A stretch of DNA of 49,001 nt from CAZFQG01 sp964520785. Its GTDB lineage: Bacteria > Planctomycetota > Planctomycetia > Pirellulales > Thermoguttaceae. Below, piece after piece: positions 32,168 to 40,549 of this stretch. Below the pieces are notes generated by a model. The model did no database searches and was not told where the DNA came from. It saw nothing but the letters and a program-made list of their open reading frames with translations. Positions within the stretch are counted from its first letter, which is position 1, and the number at the start of each line of letters is the position of its first letter. The position numbers were made by a program, and so were the translations under genes. The DNA lies in NCBI GenBank assembly GCA_964520785.1, contig CAZFQG010000017.1:1-49001 (forward strand), read 5' to 3'.

Positions 32168-33594
32168 GCAAGATACTCATAGTGGATGATGAATCGGCCG
32201 TATTGAATGCCTTCCGGGGACTGCTCGGAGACGGTGGTCATGAAGTGGTGACGAAACGGCGGGCCGAGACCGCGCTGGAGCAATTGGATGCGGAAGGGTT
32301 CGACGTGGTCGTAATGGACATCTGTCTGCTGGGAATGGACGGCCTCGAGGCGCTTCGGGCGATCAAACGGAAGCAGCCCAGGCTACCGGTGATCGTCATG
32401 ACCGGCCAAGGGACGATGCAGACGGCTATCGAGGCGACGAAGTTGGGCGCCTTCGACTACCATGTCAAACCGTTCGAACCCGGGGAGATGCTGAGCGCCA
32501 TCGAGAAGGCGATCGAGAGTACGCGATTGAGTCGCGACCATGTCGTCCTCGACGCCGACGGGACCGACGTGCTCACCGGCGACGTAATCATCGGGCGCAG
32601 TCCGGGTATGCAACAGGTCTACATGGCGATCGGCCGCGTCGCTCCCACGGACGCCACGGTCTTGATCCGCGGTGAATCGGGAACCGGCAAGGAACTCGTG
32701 GCGCGAGCCATTCACCAGAACGGCAACCGGAGCGATCGGCCGCTATTGACCGTCAACTGCGTGGCGATCCCCGAAACCCTATTGGAAAGCGAGCTGTTCG
32801 GCCATGAGCGGGGCGCCTTTACGGGAGCGAACTCGAGGAAGATCGGGAAGTTTGAACAGTCAAGCGGCGGGACGATATTCTTGGACGAGATCGGTGACGT
32901 TTCGCCCGGGATTCAGGCCAAGGTGTTGCGCGTTCTCCAAGAGCGGCGATTCGAACGTTTGGGAGGCAACGAAACGGTTCATGTGGACGTCCGCGTCCTG
33001 GCGGCGACCAATCGGGACCTTGAAAAGGCCATGGCGGAGGGTTCCTTCCGCGAGGATCTTTATCACCGGATAAACGTGGTGACCATCCGCGTGCCCCCCC
33101 TCCGCGAACGCCAAGGGGATATTCCCCGGCTCGTAGACTATTATTTGGAGCGCTACTCGCGCGAGATGGGGATCGAAAGACCGGCGGTGGCGCCCGAGGC
33201 AAGACGATTGCTCGAGGAATTCCCCTGGCCGGGAAACGTCCGCCAGCTCGCGAACTGCCTGCAAAGAGCGGTCATCTTCACGCGAGGACATCCGATCCAG
33301 GCGGTAGACCTTCCTTTGGAACGGGATCTCGGCCGCGATATCGGAACCGACGATCGATCGTGGCGGGAAGAACTACACGGCCTGATTCGGCTCTACTTGG
33401 CACACTACGCCGGAGACAGTGCATTGGAGGAGTTCATCGCCCAGACCGAAAGGCTCCTGATTGCCGAAGCCCTTCAACGGACGAACGGTCACCAGACACA
33501 CGCCGCGCGCCTGCTCGGCGTCCCCCGACCCACCCTCCACGCCAAAGCCCGAAAACACCGGGTTCTCGAAAACGACGACCAATTGGACCGCTGA
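32164..33594 (+). CDS. Sigma54-dependent response regulator (NtrC family)
   Basis: 476 residues. Receiver with Asp52 in VVMDICLLGMDG. AAA+ domain with Walker A GESGTGKE (~170-177), the sigma54-contact loop GAFTGA (217-222), the Walker B region GGTIFLDEIGD and arginine-finger segment DLYHRINVVTIRVPPLRER. The C-terminal Fis-type helix-turn-helix is ALQRTNGHQTHAARLLGV. It pairs with the kinase whose stop it overlaps. Target promoters are unknown. I saw no clear GG-N10-GC sigma54 element next to a gene in this window, so targets are probably elsewhere. Confidence 0.94.
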   Translation: MSKILIVDDESAVLNAFRGLLGDGGHEVVTKRRAETALEQLDAEGFDVVVMDICLLGMDGLEALRAIKRKQPRLPVIVMTGQGTMQTAIEATKLGAFDYHVKPFEPGEMLSAIEKAIESTRLSRDHVVLDADGTDVLTGDVIIGRSPGMQQVYMAIGRVAPTDATVLIRGESGTGKELVARAIHQNGNRSDRPLLTVNCVAIPETLLESELFGHERGAFTGANSRKIGKFEQSSGGTIFLDEIGDVSPGIQAKVLRVLQERRFERLGGNETVHVDVRVLAATNRDLEKAMAEGSFREDLYHRINVVTIRVPPLRERQGDIPRLVDYYLERYSREMGIERPAVAPEARRLLEEFPWPGNVRQLANCLQRAVIFTRGHPIQAVDLPLERDLGRDIGTDDRSWREELHGLIRLYLAHYAGDSALEEFIAQTERLLIAEALQRTNGHQTHAARLLGVPRPTLHAKARKHRVLENDDQLDR

Positions 33595-33826
33595 CGTCCG
33601 GTTCCTGACGTCGCGTCAGCCGGTTGACGAATCGTTACCCCTCCACTCTACCGCCGTCGGGCGGAATTCCAAAGTCCTATCTCTTTTTGAGACAAGTAGT
33701 TAGGGCGTTTTCTGGCCTTGCGGCGGCAATCGGTACGTTTTTTGCTCCGTGCCACAGGTGACGCTTATATTGATGAAAGAAGTACTTTCGAGGGCATCTC
33801 CCCCTCGCGGCAACATGAAGAGAGCC

Positions 33827-34252
33827 ATGAACACCATTCTTTTCGTTGACGACAACCGCAACATCCGCGAGTTTTGCAGACGCGAACTGGAAGACGAAGG
33901 CTACCGTGTCGTCGTCGCGAGTGACGGGGCGGAGGCGGTTCGCCTGACCGAGCGTCTTCTACCGGACCTTGTCGTTCTGGATATCTTCATGCCACACGTC
34001 GACGGTTTCGAGGCGGCGGCGAGAATCAGGGCGATCCGGAACGACCTTCCACTCATTTTGTTCACGTCTTATGACGACGCCTGCGTCGAGAACGAGAAGT
34101 CCCGTTATGCTACCGCGTGCGTCGAGAAGAGTGAAGACCTCACCGAACTCAAGAATGTCATTCTATCGGCCCTGCGCGCACGGCGCCAGGGCCGCGCGTA
34201 CCAAGTCGGGTTGCCCCCGCGCGCTCGTGACGCCTCGGTGCCCGCTTGCTAG
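33827..34252 (+). CDS. Single-domain response regulator (CheY-like)
   Basis: About 141 residues from ATG at 33827 (ATG at 33815 is possible). Acidic pair in ILFVDDNRNIREF, phospho-acceptor Asp52 in LVVLDIFMPHVDG, Thr/Ser in ILFTSYDD and Lys in CVEKSEDLTEL. There is no output domain, so it works by protein contact or in a relay. It lies between the NtrC pair and csrA, with its own ~150-bp upstream gap. The ~20-residue C-terminal tail is Arg/Pro-rich and of unclear meaning. Stop TAG. Confidence 0.88.
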   Translation: MNTILFVDDNRNIREFCRRELEDEGYRVVVASDGAEAVRLTERLLPDLVVLDIFMPHVDGFEAAARIRAIRNDLPLILFTSYDDACVENEKSRYATACVEKSEDLTELKNVILSALRARRQGRAYQVGLPPRARDASVPAC

Positions 34253-34293
34253 TCCTTTTGCCTTACAACGTCTCCCCTGGAAAGGAATCCCGC

Positions 34294-34494
34294 ATGTTAG
34301 TGCTCAGCCGCAAAATCGGAGAACGAGTCATCCTGCCCGAAAAAGGTATCAGTATCAGCGTGCTCCGTGTCCATGGGAAACGGGTTCGTTTAGGTATCGA
34401 GGCGCCGCGAAGCGCCGTGGTGCATCGGGAGGAAGTCTGGGTCCGTATCGGAGACCTCGTCGATCCGAATTCCGAAGTCGCCTCGACCCGCTGA
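34294..34494 (+). CDS. csrA: Carbon storage regulator CsrA
   Basis: 66 residues. The start MLVLSRKIGERVIL is the invariant CsrA N-terminus, and VLRVHGKRVRLGIEAP and VHREEV give the RNA-binding strands with the conserved Arg near residue 44. It binds GGA motifs in mRNA leaders as a dimer and controls translation. AAAGGAA lies 7 nt before the ATG. It is followed 18 bp later by a BON protein and may be co-transcribed with the CheY-like gene 41 bp upstream. Confidence 0.96.
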   Translation: MLVLSRKIGERVILPEKGISISVLRVHGKRVRLGIEAPRSAVVHREEVWVRIGDLVDPNSEVASTR

Positions 34495-34512
34495 GTCGAA
34501 AGGAGCCGAAAA

Positions 34513-34845
34513 GTGAACACCGATACCCTTGCGAGAGGCCGGTGCCTGGACACCGCCGCCGATCAAGTTCTTTCGGACGTCCGTCGCCGGCTTCGCGACG
34601 CGGGGCACCGCGTTCTGCGGCAGGTGAGTTGCGAGTACTCCAACGGCGCCGTCGTCCTGCGCGGCCGAGTTCCCTCCTACTACGTCAAACAGATCGCCCA
34701 GTCCGTCTTGATGGCCAGCCCGATAGTCGATCAGGTGGTGAACCTGCTGGTCGTTTCCGATGAACGTCGCGAAACGGGTGAAGAAGAACCGCCGCTGCAC
34801 GGACGAATCGCCGGCAGGGGTCATTCGGCGGCTGATTCAGCTTGA
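34513..34845 (+). CDS. BON-domain protein
   Basis: 110 residues, start GTG with AAGGAG ~8 nt upstream. A single BON domain, with VRRRLRDAGHRVLRQVSCEY followed by NGAVVLRGRVPSYYVKQIAQ and VVNLLVV. There is no signal peptide, so it is cytoplasmic, unlike OsmY. BON domains bind membranes or other proteins. CsrA plus BON is an arrangement I recall from other planctomycetes. The function is unknown. The last ~25 residues are charged and unstructured. Confidence 0.82.
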   Translation: MNTDTLARGRCLDTAADQVLSDVRRRLRDAGHRVLRQVSCEYSNGAVVLRGRVPSYYVKQIAQSVLMASPIVDQVVNLLVVSDERRETGEEEPPLHGRIAGRGHSAADSA

Positions 34846-34935
34846 TCGCCCCGCGAATTCATCAAACCCAAATGGGGCGGTTCGCGGCCGAATGGGGTTG
34901 TGCAAAGAGCGCCGGCCCGCCTCCGACCGGGAGAG

Positions 34936-35580
34936 TCAAGAGGTTCCCCGTCCGGCGGGGCGGTTGCCGAACAGGGCTTGCATGGCGATCGATGACCAGG
35001 TCTCGAAACCTTCCAGGTCGGCCAGAATCTCTTCCACGACGCGAAAACCGGATTCCAGAATGTCGGATTCGCGGGGGAAGATCGCGGGACGCTCGCAGTC
35101 GAACAGATGGACGACGCCGAGGTGGACGCGGCCGACCTCGGTTTCGTCGTCGTTAATCAGTCCGACGCACCGGGACGTACAGGGGGTTTCCACGCGGACC
35201 TCTTCCTCGAGTTCGCGGCGCATTCCCTCCTCGTAAGGGTTATCGGACGTGCTCGCCGCGGCGTCGATGGTGGAAATATGCCCCCCGATGCCGACGCTGT
35301 GTTTCAGATGAAGCCGCCCTTCCCCCATCCCTTTGCCCCGGGTGTACTGAAAGACCTTTTCCGCCTCCCCGTTCCGATGCCGGAAGATCATATAGGGAAT
35401 GAGCTGCTTAAACCCGGGATCCTCCTCGACTTCCCTTCTGGGGAGGTACGAGAAATGCTCCGGCCGGAAGAGCCCCCGCAAATACGGTCCCGGTTCGTGG
35501 CAGAACCCCTGAAAATGCCCAATCCCGTGAAAGACCCGTGTGGGCACGACCAAGACACGTTCCGTGGCAACTTCCGACAC
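34936..35580 (-). CDS. Nudix-like phosphoesterase
   Basis: 214 residues, GTG start with GGAG upstream. The degenerate Nudix box begins GIGGHIST and, after an insertion of ~14 residues, ends EEGMRRELEEEV. So it has the REL-EE helix that binds the metal. The N-terminal part (VFHGIGHFQGFCHEPGPYLR) and IPYMIFRHRNG precede it. It presumably hydrolyses a nucleoside diphosphate derivative. A conserved group of such ~210-residue proteins is annotated as phosphoesterase in many bacteria. It is convergent with the BON gene and downstream of an aminotransferase. Confidence 0.78.
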   Translation of the reverse strand: MSEVATERVLVVPTRVFHGIGHFQGFCHEPGPYLRGLFRPEHFSYLPRREVEEDPGFKQLIPYMIFRHRNGEAEKVFQYTRGKGMGEGRLHLKHSVGIGGHISTIDAAASTSDNPYEEGMRRELEEEVRVETPCTSRCVGLINDDETEVGRVHLGVVHLFDCERPAIFPRESDILESGFRVVEEILADLEGFETWSSIAMQALFGNRPAGRGTS

Positions 35581-35690
35581 GACTCCATCCTTTTGAAACC
35601 GGGGGGCGACCTTTCTTGACGACGACCGCTATCTTACCGGAACCTTCCCCGCCTTGAAAGGGAGCCGATTTCCGGATTTCCGTCGTTTCG

Positions 35691-36803
35691 CTACCTCGTC
35701 GCCAGTCTTCGCAAAACTTCAATCCCTCGCTCGATGACCGAATCGTCCGCCGCGTAGGAAACGCGAAAATGCGTGTCTTTGCGGCTGAAGACATTACCGG
35801 GAATGATCAGAAGCGAATGCTCTCGGATCGCTTTCTCGACGAATTCGGTCGCGGTTCCCCAAGGCGATTTGGGAAACATATAGAACGCACCCCTCGGCTT
35901 GACGATCTCGTAGTGGTCCTTGAGGCCGCCATAAAGCAGATCGCGTTTCTTGTGGTAGGCGTCGATGAATGGCTCGACGTCGACGTCCATCGCCGCCGCG
36001 GCCGCCCATTGGAACGGGTGTGGAGCACAGACGAAACTGAATTGCTGCAGCTTGATCATCTGCTGCATGATCGCCGAAGGACCATGGGCGAATCCGACCC
36101 GCCAGCCGGGCATCCCGTGCGATTTACTGAAGCCGTCGACGACGACCGTATCGGGATTGAACTCGGCCGGCGACACGAATTCGGAATCGTAGTTGAAAGA
36201 CCGGTAGATTTCGTCGCTGACGAGCACAACGTGTTTCGCGGTGGCCAACTCGGCCAGGGCCCGGACCGCCTCGGCGTCGGCGACGGCTCCCGTCGGGTTG
36301 ACCGGGCTGTTGAAGAGGATGACTTTCGTCTTCGGCGTAATCGCCGCGGCCACCCGGTCAACGTCGATCCGAAAATCGGGGTATGTATCGATGAAAACGC
36401 TCGTCCCGCCCGACACCTTCACCAGAGCATCGTACATGACGAAATAGGGGTCGAAGATGATGACCTCGTCTCCCGGGTCGACCAAGGCGAGCAAGACGAG
36501 CATCAGTCCCCCGCTGGTTCCGCTGGTGACGAAGACCTCGCGCGCACCATGACCGTATTTCGCGTCGATCTCCGCCTGGAGCTTCTCGCGGATGCAGGGC
36601 ATGCCTTGGGAAAGGGCGTAGCCGTTCTTGCGGCTCTGGATCGCGTCGACCGCCGCCCGGCGAACCGGCTCGGGCACATCGAAGTCGGGCTGCCCGATCG
36701 ATAGATTGATCGGATCGGTCAACCGCGCGCCAAGATCAAAGACCCGGCGGATTCCCGAGGCGTCAAAACTCAAAGTGCGTTGCGAAAGCCAGGACTCGAC
36801 CAT
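35691..36803 (-). CDS. Pyridoxal-phosphate aminotransferase, class I/II (AspC family)
   Basis: 370 residues; ATG at 36803 with GGAG upstream is preferred over the TTG at 36809. Fold-type I landmarks: LSIGQPDFDVPEPV, FVTSGTSGGLMLVLLALVDP, NSPVNPTGAV, SDEIYRSFNY, the PLP Lys in VDGFSKSHGMPGWRVG and the Arg in THFRVSYAA. It probably exchanges amino groups of aspartate, aromatic or similar acids with 2-oxoglutarate. Specificity cannot be read from the sequence. Stop TAG, one of several intact genes here that end in TAG. Confidence 0.92.
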   Translation of the reverse strand: MVESWLSQRTLSFDASGIRRVFDLGARLTDPINLSIGQPDFDVPEPVRRAAVDAIQSRKNGYALSQGMPCIREKLQAEIDAKYGHGAREVFVTSGTSGGLMLVLLALVDPGDEVIIFDPYFVMYDALVKVSGGTSVFIDTYPDFRIDVDRVAAAITPKTKVILFNSPVNPTGAVADAEAVRALAELATAKHVVLVSDEIYRSFNYDSEFVSPAEFNPDTVVVDGFSKSHGMPGWRVGFAHGPSAIMQQMIKLQQFSFVCAPHPFQWAAAAAMDVDVEPFIDAYHKKRDLLYGGLKDHYEIVKPRGAFYMFPKSPWGTATEFVEKAIREHSLLIIPGNVFSRKDTHFRVSYAADDSVIERGIEVLRRLATR

Positions 36804-36950
36804 CAGCAAATCTCCGTGCCAAAGCGGAGCGGGAACATCAGACGGGTTCGAACGGAACGCGGACGACCCCCAAAAGGACCGCAGCCGCGCGGACTAATTG
36901 CATTCTACATGCCTTGGAGGGGCATGTCGACCCTATCCGGCTAAGAAGGG

Positions 36951-37658
36951 TTACCCCGCGTTCCTTCGTCGCAACCAGGGATGGCCGCAATAGAGGTGGT
37001 AGTCTTCGCGGTCGAACGTCCTCGCGAATGCCTGAATCAGGGCGGTGCGGACCTTTGGCATATTGGCCGCGGAGCGTCGCTCCGCCTGCAGCGAACCAAC
37101 CGGAGCGGGTTCCGCGCCGCAGGCCAAAAGCTTAAACAGACCCAACGAGGGATTCACGTTCACGAACGCCCCTTGATAGGAAATATCGTTTCGTACGGTG
37201 ACTCCGAATTCCACGAGCCGCCCGGATCTTCCCCAAAGCCCCGGCGCATGGCTATCGGTGTTGGTTGGAATTCCGATAGACTCGAGCCCGGCGGCAAGGG
37301 CAATTCGTAGCAATTCGACATATTCTCCCACGCTCCACCCGTTGGGACCAAGCGGAACGATGGGATAGACGGCGAGCTGTCCCGGCTGGTGGACGATGCA
37401 ACCTCCCCCGCGTCGAATCCACCGGACTGGAACTTGGCGCCTTCGCACCAATCCGGCACCCCATCGTATATCGGCGGGTGACCCGCCGCGGCCGACCGTG
37501 ATCAGCCGCGGATGCTCGCAAAACAAAAGGCAAATCGTGGGATCGCCGGTCTTCAGCGCGCGGAGGACGAGGAACTGCTGCAATTGCCGACAGGAATCGA
37601 AATCGACCAATCCAAGCGTGTGTATTTCCAAGTGCGGACTTCCCTGTTCGTGCGACAA
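36951..37658 (-). CDS. lipB: Octanoyltransferase LipB, divergent
   Basis: 235 residues, TTG start with a poor ribosome site, so the start is uncertain. Motifs: LFCEHPRLITVGRGG, RRGGGCIVHQPGQLAVYPI (family RGGxVTxHGPGQLVxYPI) and AFVNVNPSLGLFKLLACG with the active-site Cys. It moves octanoyl from acyl carrier protein to lipoyl-dependent enzymes. The usual catalytic Lys segment (KIAAIGV-like) reads RLVEFGV here, so the Lys appears replaced, and GG-T-H is altered to GCIVHQ. It may be a divergent but active subgroup or a related acyltransferase. Confidence 0.78.
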   Translation of the reverse strand: MSHEQGSPHLEIHTLGLVDFDSCRQLQQFLVLRALKTGDPTICLLFCEHPRLITVGRGGSPADIRWGAGLVRRRQVPVRWIRRGGGCIVHQPGQLAVYPIVPLGPNGWSVGEYVELLRIALAAGLESIGIPTNTDSHAPGLWGRSGRLVEFGVTVRNDISYQGAFVNVNPSLGLFKLLACGAEPAPVGSLQAERRSAANMPKVRTALIQAFARTFDREDYHLYCGHPWLRRRNAG

Positions 37659-37836
37659 CCGATATAAAAGGGGGGGATGATGAATCCGGCGGCGCTGTTC
37701 CCCGGGAAGGGAATCCGGCGGGTCGCGCGGAGTCGAAAGCCCGGCGACCTCGCGAAACCGGATGATGCCGGATTCGTTGGTGGGGCCGCATTATAGGAGA
37801 TTGGCCCTGGCGCACAAGCGGAAAAATCGACATGAC

Positions 37837-37866
37837 GGATGCCCTCCGTGGGGATGCCCTCCGTGG
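37837..37866. repeat. 15-bp perfect tandem repeat upstream of smpB
   Basis: GGATGCCCTCCGTGG occurs twice head to tail, 37 bp before the smpB start. It may be a slippage product, and it changes the leader length of the smpB mRNA. Confidence 0.8.
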
Positions 37867-37902
37867 CGGCAAATTGGGTGGAGCGAGTAAAAGGTAGTAC
37901 AT

Positions 37903-38406
37903 TTGGCAAGTAGCAAAAAAGGGAAATCCGGAAAATCCTCGAAAAACGCCAGCCCGAACGAGAAGGTCATTTCCGAGAATCGGCGTGCCCGGCACGAATA
38001 CCTGATCCTCGATTCGCTCGAGTGCGGGATTGTCCTCGTTGGCAGCGAGGTGAAGAGTTGCCGTGCGGGCCAGGTGTCGTTGGCGGAGGCATACGGTCGG
38101 ATCAAGGGGGACGAGGTCTGGCTGATCGGCGCGGACATCGCCGAATACCGCGAGGCGAACCAATTCAACCACGAAGCGCGGCGGCCGCGCAAACTGCTGC
38201 TGCACCGGCGCGAGATCAAGAAGTTCGCCGGGAAGGCGCTCCAACAGGGCCTGACGCTGGTTCCCCTGCGAATGTATTTCAAGGAAGGGCGGGCCAAGGT
38301 GTTGCTGGGGGTGTGCAAAGGACAGAAAGAATACGACAAGCGCGAGGCCATGAAAAAGGCCGAAGCGAAACGTGCCATCGCCCGGCACATGCAAAAACGG
38401 CTCTGA
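37903..38406 (+). CDS. smpB: SsrA-binding protein SmpB
   Basis: 167 residues from TTG at 37903 with AAGG ~8 nt upstream. After a Lys/Ser-rich N-terminus come VISENRRARHEYLILDSLEC, LVGSEVKSCRAGQVSLAEAY, YREANQFNHEARRPRKLLLH and the basic tail KGQKEYDKREAMKKAEAKR, all SmpB hallmarks. It brings tmRNA to stalled ribosomes. tmRNA is often nearby, but no ssrA-like RNA was recognised in this window. The TTG start and the tandem repeat in the leader suggest modest translation. Confidence 0.96.
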   Translation: MASSKKGKSGKSSKNASPNEKVISENRRARHEYLILDSLECGIVLVGSEVKSCRAGQVSLAEAYGRIKGDEVWLIGADIAEYREANQFNHEARRPRKLLLHRREIKKFAGKALQQGLTLVPLRMYFKEGRAKVLLGVCKGQKEYDKREAMKKAEAKRAIARHMQKRL

Positions 38407-38482
38407 CGATTTAGTGCGAGTCCCTCTTTCGAAAACGGCGGGGGGACCGAAAAAACCGACCGGTCGAACCCAGGAGAGAACC

Positions 38483-38830
38483 ATGGCGACCCATATTGAG
38501 CAGTACGATTGTGCGATCGAGGTGGAGCGAGAAGGCAAGATCGAGGAGGCGATCGAGCGATTGAAGGCGATTGTCGAAAAGAACCCCGAGTACGCCCTGG
38601 CTTACTCGGCCCTGAGCGTCTTCTGTCAGAAACAGGGCCGGCTCGACGCGGCGGTCGAACATGCCAGAAAAGTGACCGAGTTGGAACCGGAGGATCCCTT
38701 CAGCTTCACCGCGTTGAGCCTGGTCTGCCAGAAGGCGGGGCTCCTCTCGGAAGCGGAAGAGGCGATGGCCAAGGCGCACAAGGCGGCGTTCGACATCCAG
38801 CGGAAGGCCCGCGAAGCGCAGGAAGAATAG
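38483..38830 (+). CDS. Small TPR-repeat protein
   Basis: 115 residues, AGGAGAGAA 3 nt before the ATG. About two and a half tetratricopeptide repeats: EEAIERLKAIVEKNPEYALA, LDAAVEHARKVTELEPEDPF and LSEAEEAMAKAHKAAF. There is no signal peptide. It is likely an adaptor for protein contacts; the partner is unknown. It starts an apparent run of co-oriented genes reaching to the U32 gene at 42.3 kb. Stop TAG. Confidence 0.85.
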   Translation: MATHIEQYDCAIEVEREGKIEEAIERLKAIVEKNPEYALAYSALSVFCQKQGRLDAAVEHARKVTELEPEDPFSFTALSLVCQKAGLLSEAEEAMAKAHKAAFDIQRKAREAQEE

Positions 38831-38870
38831 GCCGAAGGTCCAATATCGATCGGGTCCGGCGAGACACTCG

Positions 38871-39533
38871 ATGCTTCAGGAAGTTTACGAACGGTTGTAC
38901 CGCGTCTACGGCCCGCAGCACTGGTGGCCCGGGGAGACGGCTTTCGAGGTTCTCGTCGGCGCGGTGCTCGTCCAGAACACGGCGTGGAAGAACGTGGAGA
39001 AGGCGATCGGCAACCTCCGCGAAGAAGGACTTCTCGATCCGCGGAGACTGCTGGCGACGGAAGATGAAGAGCTGGCGGAATTGATCCGCTCGGCCGGCTA
39101 CTACCGCATGAAGACGCGGCGGCTGAAGAACCTGTTGCGGATGCTGGTGGAGCGGTTCGACGGTTCGCTGGAGATGATGTTCGCCGAGCCGCTCGAGGAG
39201 CTGCGGGCAAAGCTGCTCGCCGTCAACGGAATCGGTCCCGAGACGGCCGACTCCATTCTCCTATACGCCGGGAATCTACCCAAGTTCGTCGTCGACGCCT
39301 ACACGTACCGAGTCTTCGCCCGGCACGGGTGGATCGACTTCGGCACCGACTATCACGAACTGCAAGCCCATTTCGAGAGCGGCCTGGAACGGGACGCCGT
39401 GCTCTACAACGAATACCACGCCCTACTGGTCCGCGTAGGGCACCTGCATTGCCGCAAGACGCCCAAGTGCGACGGGTGCCCCTTGGCCGAGTTGCTACCG
39501 GAGGGTGGGCCCTTGGAGCCGGATTTTTTCTGA
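38871..39533 (+). CDS. Endonuclease III-like HhH-GPD DNA glycosylase
   Basis: 220 residues. The HhH motif and catalytic Asp are in LLAVNGIGPETADSILLYA and FVVDAYTYRVFARHGW (Asp after VV). The N-terminal FEVLVGAVLVQNTAWKNVEK is typical of the family. The C-terminal cluster loop has only three Cys, HCRKTPKCDGC, where Nth has four (C-x6-C-x2-C-x5-C). So the 4Fe-4S cluster is either absent or completed by another residue. The catalytic Lys of bifunctional Nth (in the HhH hairpin) reads Glu/Thr here, suggesting a monofunctional glycosylase. It removes damaged or mismatched bases. Confidence 0.87.
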   Translation: MLQEVYERLYRVYGPQHWWPGETAFEVLVGAVLVQNTAWKNVEKAIGNLREEGLLDPRRLLATEDEELAELIRSAGYYRMKTRRLKNLLRMLVERFDGSLEMMFAEPLEELRAKLLAVNGIGPETADSILLYAGNLPKFVVDAYTYRVFARHGWIDFGTDYHELQAHFESGLERDAVLYNEYHALLVRVGHLHCRKTPKCDGCPLAELLPEGGPLEPDFF

Positions 39534-39541
39534 GAAACGCC

Positions 39542-39961
39542 ATGAAAGTGAAAGAACTGCGCGACGCCCTCAAGGATTTCGACCCGGAGGCCGAAGTGAG
39601 GGTCTGCGTCAATCTGCCCGGGCAGGTTTCCGAGCTGTACGAACACATCCGCGTCGGCGTGTATGAAGGCCGGCCGATTCTCAACACGGCCCTCGATCTG
39701 CGCGGATCGTGCGTGTACGTCGGCTGCGTTCTCCAGGATCGGGTCAATCGGGTCCACAAACAGCGCGTCGACCTGGGGCGCTACGCCACCGAAGAGGAGG
39801 CGGCGAGAGTCCACGACTTCTACGTCGTCCACAAGAATATCGCGGGTGAACCACTCAACTTTCCCCAATTCGATTACGAAAAGTGGATACCTCCTCGCAC
39901 GGTCGGCGGAGAGTACAATGAGCAGATCGCCCAGATATTGCGGAAGAAACTGTTGGAGTAG
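39542..39961 (+). CDS. Conserved hypothetical protein
   Basis: 139 residues, starting 8 bp after the glycosylase stop. The opening MKVKELRDALKDFDPEAEVR resembles a short N-terminal motif found in many small hypothetical proteins (ELxxxLxxxDPDAEV). The rest (GSCVYVGCVLQDRVNRVHKQ, LNFPQFDYEKWIPP) matches no family I know. No signal peptide or membrane helix. It is probably co-transcribed with the glycosylase. Stop TAG. Confidence 0.7.
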   Translation: MKVKELRDALKDFDPEAEVRVCVNLPGQVSELYEHIRVGVYEGRPILNTALDLRGSCVYVGCVLQDRVNRVHKQRVDLGRYATEEEAARVHDFYVVHKNIAGEPLNFPQFDYEKWIPPRTVGGEYNEQIAQILRKKLLE

Positions 39962-39990
39962 CGGAAAGGGGAAACGGGTGGCGTTCCGAG

Positions 39991-40086
39991 AAGCTTGATC
40001 TGGTAGAAGTGCGGTTGGGATCGAACGAATACGAGGCAAGAGTCGTCCGGGAACAGATCGACGAAACCGGCCTCGGGAAGTCCTGA
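39991..40086 (+). pseudogene. Possible DUF2007-like remnant
   Basis: In one frame the intergenic DNA reads LVEVRLGSNEYEARVVREQI and then GLGKS and TGA. This resembles the first ~25 residues of DUF2007 small signal-transducer-like proteins. There is no usable start codon, and the rest of the domain is absent. Confidence 0.3.
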
Positions 40087-40108
40087 GGAAAGGCCGCTGA
40101 TCGGCGGA

Positions 40109-40549
40109 ATGAAACCGAGCGCGATACAACCTATGGCCGATTTCAACAAGGTGGGACTGCTCGTTCAGGATGAGGCCGGGCGGGTTCTGATGTGCAAAAA
40201 GGCCCACTCCACGTCGCTTCTTATCCTGCCCGGAGGGCGCATCGAGGAGGGGGAGACCGACATGCAGTGCCTCACAAGGGAACTGGCGGAGGAACTGGGA
40301 CCGGTGACCGCCCGGAACGTCGAATGGGTGGGCGCCTATGAAGGAATCGCCCACCATGACGACCCGGATATCCGCAAGACGCTCGAAATCCGCTTGTACC
40401 GCGGTGAACTGGAGGGGACGCCCGTGGCGAGCGCGGAGATCCGCCAACTCGTCTGGTTTGGGCCGAACGATGACCCGACGCTGCCGACCCCCATCTTCAC
40501 GGACCAGATTCTGCCCGACCTTCGCAAACGGGGAATCGTGCCGTGGTGA
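40109..40549 (+). CDS. Nudix hydrolase (MutT-like)
   Basis: 146 residues. The Nudix box is complete and canonical: GGRIEEGETDMQCLTRELAE then ELG, i.e. G-x5-E-x7-R-E-x-x-E-E-x-G. The preceding KVGLLVQDEAGRVLMCKKA and the later RLYRGELEGTP strand fit a Nudix fold that cleans up or hydrolyses nucleoside-diphosphate compounds. The substrate is unknown. ATG at 40109 is used; ATG at 40133 is an alternative. The stop overlaps the GTG of the U32 gene, so the two are coupled. Confidence 0.88.
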   Translation: MKPSAIQPMADFNKVGLLVQDEAGRVLMCKKAHSTSLLILPGGRIEEGETDMQCLTRELAEELGPVTARNVEWVGAYEGIAHHDDPDIRKTLEIRLYRGELEGTPVASAEIRQLVWFGPNDDPTLPTPIFTDQILPDLRKRGIVPW

